A stretch of 12,288 nt of DNA from an uncultured Bacillota bacterium (GTDB taxonomy: Bacteria > Bacillota > Clostridia > Christensenellales > UBA1242), in the NCBI GenBank assembly GCA_900545735.1, contig URAC01000027.1, positions 1 to 12,288 on the forward strand, in the 5' to 3' direction. A program made the translations under genes and the position numbers. This document shows positions 1 through 6,100 of this stretch, piece after piece (position 1 is the first letter of the stretch; each line of letters starts with the position of its first letter). The notes beneath the pieces are model-generated. The model did no database searches. It saw only the letters and a list, made by a program, of their open reading frames with translations, and was not told the DNA's origin.

Positions 1-46
1 TACACGAGCCTTATCGTCGGCAGCGTCAGATGTGTATAAGAGACAG
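1..46 (+). other. Un-trimmed Nextera P5-side adapter with i5 index (artefact)
   Basis: Not biological sequence. Positions 1-5 (TACAC) match the end of the Illumina P5 primer. Positions 6-13 (GAGCCTTA) sit exactly where the 8-base i5 index belongs and match, from memory, index S521. Positions 14-27 (TCGTCGGCAGCGTC) are the Nextera read-1 tail, and 28-46 (AGATGTGTATAAGAGACAG) are the Tn5 mosaic end. Genomic sequence begins at 47. An open frame starting at a GTG at 32 adds five spurious residues (MYKRQ) to the first gene. Confidence 0.98.
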
Positions 47-421
47 GTTTTAATTGTTCTTGGCACAGCCGTTTATCCTATGATGTTTAATGGCGCACCA
101 CACGGGCCAAATCCAGCATTTTTTGTGCCTGGAATGGTTTTGCTAACCTTTTCACTTCCAATCTTGGTATTTTCATTTATGCCTGAATTTAAAGGCGTCG
201 CAATCAAAATAACTAAAAGTATTTTAAATGCAAATAAAAATGATTTAACTGATATCGCAAACACTACCGCTGAAATCAGTAAAAGCTCGATTTATACTAC
301 AGCGCAGACTGCATCTAAAGGGTTTAAAGACGGATCTAGCAATACAAAATTTTGCAAAGAATGTGGCGCAGAAATTGATGAAGACTCAAAATTCTGCAGC
401 AAGTGCGGCAAAAAACAATAA
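47..421 (+). CDS. Membrane protein with C-terminal zinc ribbon, 3' partial
   Basis: This is the C-terminal 124 residues of a protein whose start lies off the contig; the apparent GTG start at 32 is inside adapter and is not real. The visible part opens with a hydrophobic stretch (VLIVLGTAVYPMMF), which may be the end of one membrane segment. A clear membrane segment follows at about residues 23-45 of the genomic portion (FFVPGMVLLTFSLPILVFSF). Next comes a polar linker of about 55 residues rich in Ser, Thr, Lys and Asn. The end is a short zinc ribbon with four cysteines spaced C-x2-C-x10-C-x2-C (KFCKECG...KFCSKCGKKQ), which very likely binds one zinc ion. Such zinc-ribbon tails occur on many unrelated small Bacillota membrane proteins, so no specific function can be given. 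The gene converges on rplA and shares its terminator. Frame and stop are certain; family identity is unknown. Confidence 0.8.
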   Translation, partial: VLIVLGTAVYPMMFNGAPHGPNPAFFVPGMVLLTFSLPILVFSFMPEFKGVAIKITKSILNANKNDLTDIANTTAEISKSSIYTTAQTASKGFKDGSSNTKFCKECGAEIDEDSKFCSKCGKKQ

Positions 422-443
422 ATATTAGATAATTTTTATTAAA

Positions 444-467
444 AAAACCACTCAAATGAGTGGTTTT
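444..467. terminator. Bidirectional intrinsic terminator between convergent genes
   Basis: A perfect 10-bp stem (AAAACCACTC at 444-453, GAGTGGTTTT at 458-467) closes a 4-nt AAAT loop. On the plus strand the 3' arm runs into T-rich sequence (GGTTTTATTTT). On the minus strand it runs into seven T's (complement of 441-447). It lies 22 nt after the stop of the zinc-ribbon gene and 13 nt after the rplA stop, so it should serve both transcripts. Confidence 0.9.
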
Positions 468-480
468 ATTTTGCATTTTG

Positions 481-1161
481 TTAAGCTTTAACTCTAATTC
501 CAGGTCCCATTGTTGATGAAACGCTAGCATTTTTAACATATGTTCCTTTTGCTGCAGCAGGTTTTGCTTTCAAAATTGCGTTATAGATTGTTTCGTAGTT
601 TTCAACAAGTTTGTCTTTGCCAAAACTTACTTTTCCAATTACAACGTGAACATTGTTTGTTTTGTCAAGCCTATATTCAACTTTACCAGCTTTAACATCG
701 TTAATAGCTTTTTTAACGTCCATTGTAACAGTTCCACTCTTAGGGTTTGGCATTAAGCCTTTAGGTCCTAAAACACGAGCGATTCTACCAACAACACCCA
801 TCATATCTGGAGTTGTGATACAAACGTCAAATCCAAACCAGTTTTCTGTTAAGATTTTTTGAACCATCTCTTCTGCGCCAACAAAATCTGCACCTGCTTC
901 TTGTGCTTCTTTTGCTTTGTCGCCTTTAGCGATAACTAAAACTTTAACAGATTTACCTGTTCCGTGAGGAAGAACAACAACGCCTCTAACTTGTTGGTCT
1001 GCATTTCTTCCATCAACGCCAAGTCTGAAATGAGCTTCTACAGTTTCATCAAACTTTGCTTTTGCGCCATTAACAATGATTTCAAGTGCTTCTGGAACTT
1101 CATAAGCGTTTGTGCTGTCTACTTGAGAAGCAACTTGATTATATCTTTTACCTTTTTTCAT
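481..1161 (-). CDS. rplA: Large ribosomal subunit protein L1 (uL1)
   Basis: L1 builds the mobile L1 stalk of the 50S subunit, binds 23S rRNA helices 76-78 and helps release E-site tRNA. In many bacteria it also represses its own mRNA. The product has 226 residues, close to the usual length of about 230. Family hallmarks seen are VRGVVVLPHGTGK (residues 58-70) and the signature RIARVLGPKGLMPNPKSGTV (126-145). The conserved tail around TVTMDVKKAI and the basic C-terminus are also present. The ATG is preceded by AGGAGG at a good distance. The gap to the rplK stop is 8 nt, and the Shine-Dalgarno overlaps that stop, indicating translational coupling. The gene is the last of the operon and is followed by the terminator at 444-467. 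The expected rplJ-rplL pair does not follow. Confidence 0.98.
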   Translation of the reverse strand: MKKGKRYNQVASQVDSTNAYEVPEALEIIVNGAKAKFDETVEAHFRLGVDGRNADQQVRGVVVLPHGTGKSVKVLVIAKGDKAKEAQEAGADFVGAEEMVQKILTENWFGFDVCITTPDMMGVVGRIARVLGPKGLMPNPKSGTVTMDVKKAINDVKAGKVEYRLDKTNNVHVVIGKVSFGKDKLVENYETIYNAILKAKPAAAKGTYVKNASVSSTMGPGIRVKA

Positions 1162-1165
1162 ATTG

Positions 1166-1172
1166 CCTCCTA
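1166..1172 (-). promoter_or_regulatory. rplA Shine-Dalgarno overlapping the rplK stop codon
   Basis: AGGAGG (1166-1171) precedes the rplA ATG by 4 nt and overlaps two bases of the rplK TAG stop (1170-1172). A ribosome finishing L11 therefore sits on the L1 start site. This suits coupled, equimolar synthesis, and it lets one upstream repression site control both proteins. Confidence 0.8.
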
Positions 1173-1595
1173 GTCTTCAACAACGACGCCCATACTTCTA
1201 GCAGCGCCTTCAATCATTTTCATAGCAGATTCAATAGATGATGCATTTAAATCTGGCATTTTAAGAGTTGCAATTTCTCTAATTTGCTCTCTTTTGATTG
1301 TTCCGACTTTTGTTTTGTTTGGTTTTGCGCTTCCTGTTTCAATTCCGATTGCTTTTTTGATTAAAACAGCAGCTGGTGGAGTTTTTAATACGAAATCAAA
1401 TGACCTATCTGCATAGATAGTAATCACTACAGGAATAATAAGTCCTGCTTGATTTGCTGTTTTTTCGTTGAACTCCTTAGTAAAGCCTGCAATATTTATA
1501 CCGTGAGGTCCAAGTGATGAACCGACTGGTGGTCCAGGTGTGGCTTTACCGGCTGGCAATTGAAGTTTAACAATTGCATTAATTTTCTTAGCCAT
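1170..1595 (-). CDS. rplK: Large ribosomal subunit protein L11 (uL11)
   Basis: L11 forms the GTPase-associated centre with 23S rRNA and the L10/L12 stalk base, and takes part in factor binding and stringent signalling. The product has 141 residues, the standard bacterial length. The N-terminal domain carries the conserved LQLPAGKATPGPPVGSSLGPHG region (residues 11-32), a proline-rich segment known in the family as the thiopeptide contact surface. The C-terminal rRNA-binding domain contains FVLKTPPAAVLIKKA (69-83) and ends with the family-typical region SMGVVVED. The start is fixed by GGGAGGT at 1602-1608. The gene is cotranscribed with nusG upstream and rplA downstream. A 105-nt structured leader in front of it probably controls both ribosomal genes. 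Confidence 0.98.
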   Translation of the reverse strand: MAKKINAIVKLQLPAGKATPGPPVGSSLGPHGINIAGFTKEFNEKTANQAGLIIPVVITIYADRSFDFVLKTPPAAVLIKKAIGIETGSAKPNKTKVGTIKREQIREIATLKMPDLNASSIESAMKMIEGAARSMGVVVED

Positions 1596-1610
1596 ATTTC
1601 TACCTCCCTT

Positions 1611-1647
1611 GTGGTGCTATCAAGATGTGGCTAAACATCTCTCCCAC
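1611..1647 (-). promoter_or_regulatory. Putative L1-binding mRNA leader (23S rRNA mimic) upstream of rplK
   Basis: In the sense of the transcript the element starts GTGGGAG (1647-1641) and continues into a 6-7-bp helix, AGATGT (1640-1635) with ACATCT (1628-1623), closed by a TTAGCC loop. It ends TTGATAGCACCAC (1623-1611). GTGG pairs with the terminal CCAC to close the element and leaves an asymmetric internal loop (GAG opposite TTGATAGCA). E. coli 23S rRNA (recalled) has GGTGGGAG and CTTGAAATACCACC at the same relative positions in the L1 site of helices 76-77. The element ends only 2 nt before the rplK Shine-Dalgarno, so L1 bound here would block L11 translation and, by coupling, L1 translation. 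The motif is seen directly; binding is inferred from L1-operator precedent. Confidence 0.75.
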
Positions 1648-1672
1648 GAATTTTTGGGCTTTTAACCCGTAT

Positions 1673-1699
1673 ATTTTAACGCTTACGCGATAAAACCAA
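1673..1699 (-). promoter_or_regulatory. Weak candidate promoter in nusG-rplK spacer
   Basis: TTGGTT (1699-1694) and TAAAAT (1678-1673) resemble -35 and -10 boxes, but the spacer is only 15 nt. An internal promoter here would let rplK-rplA be transcribed separately from nusG, ahead of the L1 leader. AT-rich spacers yield such matches by chance, so this is only a possibility. Confidence 0.2.
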
Positions 1700-1700
1700 A

Positions 1701-2327
1701 TTAATCTTTAATAACTCTAAGTTGGCTGAAATCTAAGTCAACAGGAGTTTCTCTGCCAAACATTTCAACATTAACTTTTGCCCTTGAATTGACTTCGTCA
1801 ACTGTTAAAACTATTCCAAGCATATTCATAAGTGGGCCATCAATAACTTCAACTTTATCACCAATTTGAATGTTGACATCAGTTCTGATGACTTCCAATC
1901 TCATTTTTCTAATTTCTTCTTCTGTTAATGCAAGTGGACGGCCTTTTGGACCAACAAAACCTGTTATTCCTCTTGTTCTTGTGATGTTGTGCCACATATC
2001 GTCGCCATAAATCATTTTAACAAGTAGATAGCAAGGCATAACCTTTCTAGAAACAAGTTTTTTCTTGCCGTTTTTTTCTTCAATAACATCTTCCATAGGA
2101 ATGACGATGTCAAAAATTCTGTCTTGTAAATTAAATTTTTCAACAACTGTTTCCAAGTTTTCTTTAGCAACATTTTCATAACCTGAAAAGGTGTGAAGGA
2201 CATACCATTTGCTATCTGGGCTATCTCTATAAGGACTTACGCTCTTTTCCTTAACTTCAACAGTTTCAGGAGCTTGTTCTGCTTCAACAACTTGTTCGCT
2301 AACTTGTTCTAATTCTTTTTCGTCCAT
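1701..2327 (-). CDS. nusG: Transcription elongation/termination factor NusG with acidic N-terminal extension
   Basis: NusG binds RNA polymerase through its N-terminal NGN domain. Through its KOW domain it contacts partners such as ribosomal protein S10 or Rho. The product has 208 residues, longer than the usual 175-185. The NGN domain runs from about residue 39 (SKWYVLHTFSGYENVAKENL) to 150, with the conserved stretch RGITGFVGPKGRP at 119-131. The KOW domain spans about 153-208, with GDKVEVIDGP (156-165) and the family-typical FGRETPVDLDFSQL (190-203). The extra length is a 38-residue acidic, low-complexity head (MDEKELEQVSEQVVEAEQAP...). The ATG is supported by AGGAG at 2334-2338, and no other Met lies before the NGN domain. 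That Shine-Dalgarno sits inside the end of secE, with only 2 nt between the two genes. Confidence 0.97.
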   Translation of the reverse strand: MDEKELEQVSEQVVEAEQAPETVEVKEKSVSPYRDSPDSKWYVLHTFSGYENVAKENLETVVEKFNLQDRIFDIVIPMEDVIEEKNGKKKLVSRKVMPCYLLVKMIYGDDMWHNITRTRGITGFVGPKGRPLALTEEEIRKMRLEVIRTDVNIQIGDKVEVIDGPLMNMLGIVLTVDEVNSRAKVNVEMFGRETPVDLDFSQLRVIKD

Positions 2328-2329
2328 GC

Positions 2330-2812
2330 CTAACTCCTATTCTTGTTTTTCTTTTTTACAGCCCAAACAACTAGTCCAACAACAACGATTAAGACGATAG
2401 CGCTTGCAAGGCCAACAGACAACCATTTTTGAACTTCTGTAACGCCTTGATTAGAAAGCAAACTTGAAAGAACTGTTAAAATATAGTCAAATGCAAAAAG
2501 TATAAGACCAAAGAAAATAACAACACCTAAAACAACGCCCGTTCTTTTAACTGTTTCTTTAAATGTTGGCCAAGTTACTTTTTTGAGTTCTGAGCCTGTT
2601 TCTTTAAACATTCTTACTACTTTTGATGGCTTTTTGTCTTTTTTTGACTTTTTCTTTTTATTTGATTCTTTTTTAGGTTCTTCTTTTTGACCTTTAACTG
2701 AAACTTCTTGTTTTTCTTCAACAACTTCTTCAACATTGTTGTTTTGTTCAGCGTTTTCTACAACTGGTTCACCAGTTACAACTTGATTTTTCTTTTTATT
2801 CTTTTTTCCCAT
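2330..2812 (-). CDS. secE: Preprotein translocase subunit SecE with long charged head and extra C-terminal membrane segment
   Basis: SecE clamps SecY in the SecYEG channel that exports unfolded proteins. The core is recognisable from residues 64-117: KVVRMFKETGSELKKVTWPTFKE, with the diagnostic ELKKVTWP amphipathic segment (75-82), then a membrane helix at about 92-117. The position just before nusG is the classic one. Two things are unusual. Residues 1-63 are a Lys/Glu/Asn-rich low-complexity head, where typical Bacillota SecE proteins are only about 60 residues in total. After the normal end of the family a second membrane segment follows (about 131-151, LASAIVLIVVVGLVVWAV), capped by a basic tail KKKNKNRS. 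E. coli SecE has three segments, but its extra ones are N-terminal to the core. The start is supported by AGGAG at 2819-2823. Confidence 0.93.
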   Translation of the reverse strand: MGKKNKKKNQVVTGEPVVENAEQNNNVEEVVEEKQEVSVKGQKEEPKKESNKKKKSKKDKKPSKVVRMFKETGSELKKVTWPTFKETVKRTGVVLGVVIFFGLILFAFDYILTVLSSLLSNQGVTEVQKWLSVGLASAIVLIVVVGLVVWAVKKKNKNRS

Positions 2813-2872
2813 TTTTAACTCCTAAAATTCACAAATTTAACATCTTTTGTTTAACAAAAAATTGAAACAAAA

Positions 2873-3040
2873 TTATTTTGTTTCTTTGTGAAGAGTGTGT
2901 TTGTTGCATCTTGGGCAATGTTTAGAAAGTTCAATTCTTTCTGGGTCATTCTTTTTATTTTTTACAGTTGCGTAATTTCTTTCTTTGCATTCTGTGCAAG
3001 CAACCATAATGTGTGCACGAGCAACATTTTTCTTTGCCAT
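2873..3040 (-). CDS. rpmG: Large ribosomal subunit protein L33 (bL33), zinc-binding form
   Basis: A 55-residue protein of the 50S subunit located near the E site. The translation reads MAKKNVARAH then IMVACTECKERNYATVKNKK, and ends with DPERIELSKHCPRCNKHTLHKETK. It matches the L33 family in length and in hallmarks (ACTEC, RNY, KNKKNDPERIEL, HTLHKETK). Two CxxC pairs (Cys15/18 and Cys42/45) mark it as the zinc-containing paralogue type; some bacteria also carry a Cys-less copy induced under zinc starvation. The ATG at 3038-3040 is preceded by AGGAG (3049-3053) at 8 nt. The gene is the first of the rpmG-secE-nusG-rplK-rplA unit, and its promoter starts transcription about 40 nt upstream. The 60-nt gap to secE (2813-2872) is A/T-rich; apart from the secE Shine-Dalgarno and a weak TTTTG/CAAAA inverted repeat, I see nothing in it. 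Confidence 0.97.
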   Translation of the reverse strand: MAKKNVARAHIMVACTECKERNYATVKNKKNDPERIELSKHCPRCNKHTLHKETK

Positions 3041-3054
3041 AATTTTCTCTCCTT

Positions 3055-3113
3055 AAAAAAACACCCCGAAATCTGAGTGTTACAAGCATTGTAACACACT
3101 TTTTTCGGAGTGT
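3055..3113 (-). terminator. Long terminator-like hairpin overlapping the rpmG promoter
   Basis: On the minus strand ACACTCCGAAA (3113-3103) pairs with TTTCGGGGTGT (3071-3061) over 11 bp with one U-G wobble. Inside it GTGTTACAA (3097-3089) pairs perfectly with TTGTAACAC (3085-3077) around a TGC loop. A 5x5 internal loop separates the two helices. The 3' arm runs straight into T's (3060-3055), as in an intrinsic terminator. It starts 35 nt after the stop of the giant gene and would end that transcript. The -10 box and most of the promoter spacer lie within its 5' half. Confidence 0.75.
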
Positions 3114-3116
3114 CAA
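3088..3116 (-). promoter_or_regulatory. Strong sigma-A promoter of the rpmG-secE-nusG-rplKA operon
   Basis: A perfect -35 box TTGACA (3116-3111) is followed by a 17-nt spacer and the -10 box TACAAT (3093-3088). The -10 box is preceded by TG one base upstream (TGTTACAAT), an extended -10 feature. The predicted transcription start is near 3081, giving a 5' leader of about 40 nt before the rpmG ATG. Such near-consensus quality suits ribosomal and secretion genes needed at high level. Confidence 0.9.
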
Positions 3117-3148
3117 CAAATATTTTAAACTTTTTTAGTTTTATATAT

Positions 3149-6100
3149 TTATGAGTTTAATCCAGTGGTAACTTTTAAAGAGCCGTCTTCTGAACTTATT
3201 GTAATTTTTATTTTTCCAAGTTCTTTACTCATATAATTTACAACAACAACTATTTCATTGCCAGCAGCAAAGTCGCCACTTAACTTTTTAAGCTTATACT
3301 CGCCGTTTTCGTAAATTATATCATATGCTGAAGTTACTGTTGAATAAGTGAATAATGAGATTCCGCTTATTAAAGCATCTTGTCCACCACCTTCAACAAC
3401 TAACGCTTTGATTTCATTTGCCCAAACAGCAAAATCTAAAATGTTTGTTGTGTCAATATTATGTGTTGTTCCGCCGCCAGTCAAACCATAATATCTTCTC
3501 ATAGTTACAAGCACTTGACCAATTTCAACATCATCACAATTTACTTGAATTGTTACTGGCGAGTTAGCATTAAGACCAGATAAAGCAGTTCCGCTTAAAT
3601 CTCCTACTCCTGACACTTTTGCAAATTCTGCATTATTATTGTAAGTAACTTTGTTACCATAATAATCGTAATATTTGATTGAGCCTGTCCAATCATTATC
3701 TGAATATGAACCACCAGCACTGCCATCAACAACAATGCCATAAGTGCTGTCAACGCCATCACCTTCCATTTTTACTGAATAATATTGTGGAGTTAACGCA
3801 ATGTTGAAAGTGTATGTGTGAGAGATTGGAGCACCTTCAATAGCAAGGTTGAAGTTAAAAGTAGTTGGTTTCATTTCAGAAATCTTATTATCGAAACTTG
3901 ACGCGCCTGAGAATGTATAGCTTGTTCCAACGGAAGTTAAATATCCATTTACAGTACTATTATCGGAAGGCGTAATATTATCAACTGCTGCGCCATTTTG
4001 TAAATCCCAAACTTCAAATAAATCACTTACATTGTAAGAGTTGTTTTGTCCAAGATAAATTGTTGAATATTTAGAATATGGGCTCTTTGCAACAACTTTG
4101 TATTTTTGGTTAAGCGCAGTGTTAATATCTAAAACAACTGTTTCTTTTGCGCCTAAAGCATCATTATTAACTTTCAAAGTCAATTTCAATCCAAACGCAC
4201 TTGGCAAAATTGAAATTGAATCGCCAAATACAAGATTATTGTTATAGCCTAATTTTAAATTAGCATTATCAATACTTGCTGCCGCTGACAATGTTTTTTC
4301 CAAGCCACTCATACCAATCTTATCAAAGCCGTCAATGATTATCACATTGCTTAATCCTGCTAAATCAGTTTCGGTTTTCTGTCCAGTTTGAGCACCAAAG
4401 CAAGTATATCTCTTCAAGCCATCTGCTCCTGTTTCAGTATAGAAAGCCAAAATGAATTGCTCGCCTTCGTAAATTGAACTTGGCGCACTTAAAATTGTTG
4501 GAGAAATTTGATATTCATTCAAATATGAAACGGTTATGGTTTCTTTGTAGCCAAATCTATCTGAAATTGTAAGCGTAATTAAATTTCCACCAAAAATCGT
4601 CTTTTTAAATTGAATGCCATAGGTTTCACTATCTGGCAACTTGCCAAGCCTATTTGCATAACCAGCGCCAACAACATATTCTGAACCGCCGCCTACTGCG
4701 ACAATCATCTTTGTAATGTCGTAATTTCCGCTAATTGTAACAAGCCTTGAAAGTGGAATGTTGTAATAAGCAGTTTCTGCGTAGTCTATTGCTCCACCAG
4801 AAATCAATGTCAAACCAGTATTTGATAAATCTGCACTTCCGCTTGTTGGATAAGATAGGATAATTTCTCCACTAGGCGATATTGGAGTTATTGTTATGCT
4901 TGGCATAATTCTAATTCTAATAATATAAGTGTCTGCATCTGCATAATCAACTGCTCCAGTTGTTGCTCCAAATCTTACAACCAAATGAACAATATCTCCG
5001 CCCTTTTGAGCACCATTTGGAATGATTGTGTAGTCTGTATTTCCAGTATTCGCTTGCAATGAAATCAATGAGCCCAAATTGCCTACAAAGTTGTTATTTG
5101 TTGTAAATTCGCCGTGAGTTAAATAAATTGTTTCTTTTGCGGTATATGTGCCGCCTCTATAAGCAGTTAACCCTAATTGTTCTTTTAACAACTCAATTAA
5201 CGAATAACTATTTCCAGCAATGAGTTCTATAGTTTTAGAAACAACATATTTTGAACCATAATCAAATTCGTTATTTTCATAAGTATCTTTTGTTATGCTG
5301 CTTGTTGAGCCACTCTCAGGACTATCTGCAAATTTAGTGTCGTCCAACTTGTAATCTTTAACAATAGTGTAAGAATATGCCCCAACTTTTGTGCCTTCAA
5401 TATTCTTCAATTCAAAAGTTTCATTTGTTACATTGTCTTGTTTTAGTAAACTAAATTGACTAATTTTCGTTGTTCCATCAACACGGAATATGTTATCAGT
5501 TTCAGTAAATGTCATCTCATAACCATTGAAGAAATATGTTATTTTCCTTGTTGGTTGAGTTATGGATAACCCTGAAGATGAAACAACTTGACTATCATTC
5601 TTTGCAAATTCGCCAAAATAGAATTCGCAAGTTGCAATGTCTATGCCTTTACCAGCAAAAATAGTTGAAAGAGTGTATTTGCCGTCAGGTGCCGTTATTT
5701 CAGCGCCTCGTGTCCAGTCAGTAAGTCCTTTTGTATAGAAATACAATGTTGCGTTTTCAACTTTATCGTCGCTTCCAACTCCGCCGATGTAAACAACAGT
5801 TTCAACTCCTGTCAACCTGCTACGAGCGATAACTGGAATTATAAATGTAGAGCCGTATCTATTTGCGTTAGTTGTGATTGAAACATTGCCATCAACAAAC
5901 CAGAATGGGTTGCCTGTAACTTCGCTAGCCAAAAGTTCTTCATTTATTTCATCTGAGCCATTGTCAAACCTTGCAGTAAATACAGGGTCTTTGCAAATTG
6001 TTAAATTGAAAGTTTTTCTCAAAAGCCCATCAACATAAATTTCAATAACAACCGTTTGGTTGTCAGTTAATTCTGTTGAAACAAGTGAAATTTTATTGTC

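Noticed and set aside
32..46. GTG start codon and first five residues of the leftmost gene
   Set aside because: They lie in the Nextera adapter; the gene is simply truncated by the contig edge.
28..46. Tn5-like mosaic ends at both contig ends as a possible natural transposon
   Set aside because: The 19-base ends are joined to Illumina primer tails and 8-base indices, which natural Tn5 or IS50 elements do not have.
653..1173. Plus-strand frames across rplA
   Set aside because: Shadows of the L1 coding sequence.
1653..1668. GGGTT/AGCCC hairpin in the nusG-rplK spacer as a terminator or attenuator
   Set aside because: The stem is only 5 bp and is followed by A's, not T's, in the transcript.
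2813..2872. TTTTG/CAAAA inverted repeat between rpmG and secE as a terminator
   Set aside because: The stem is nearly all A-T and there is no T tract placed after it; probably chance in A/T-rich sequence.
2888..3076. Plus-strand open frame opposite rpmG
   Set aside because: It is antisense to a clear L33 gene and its product shows no family features; it is a shadow.
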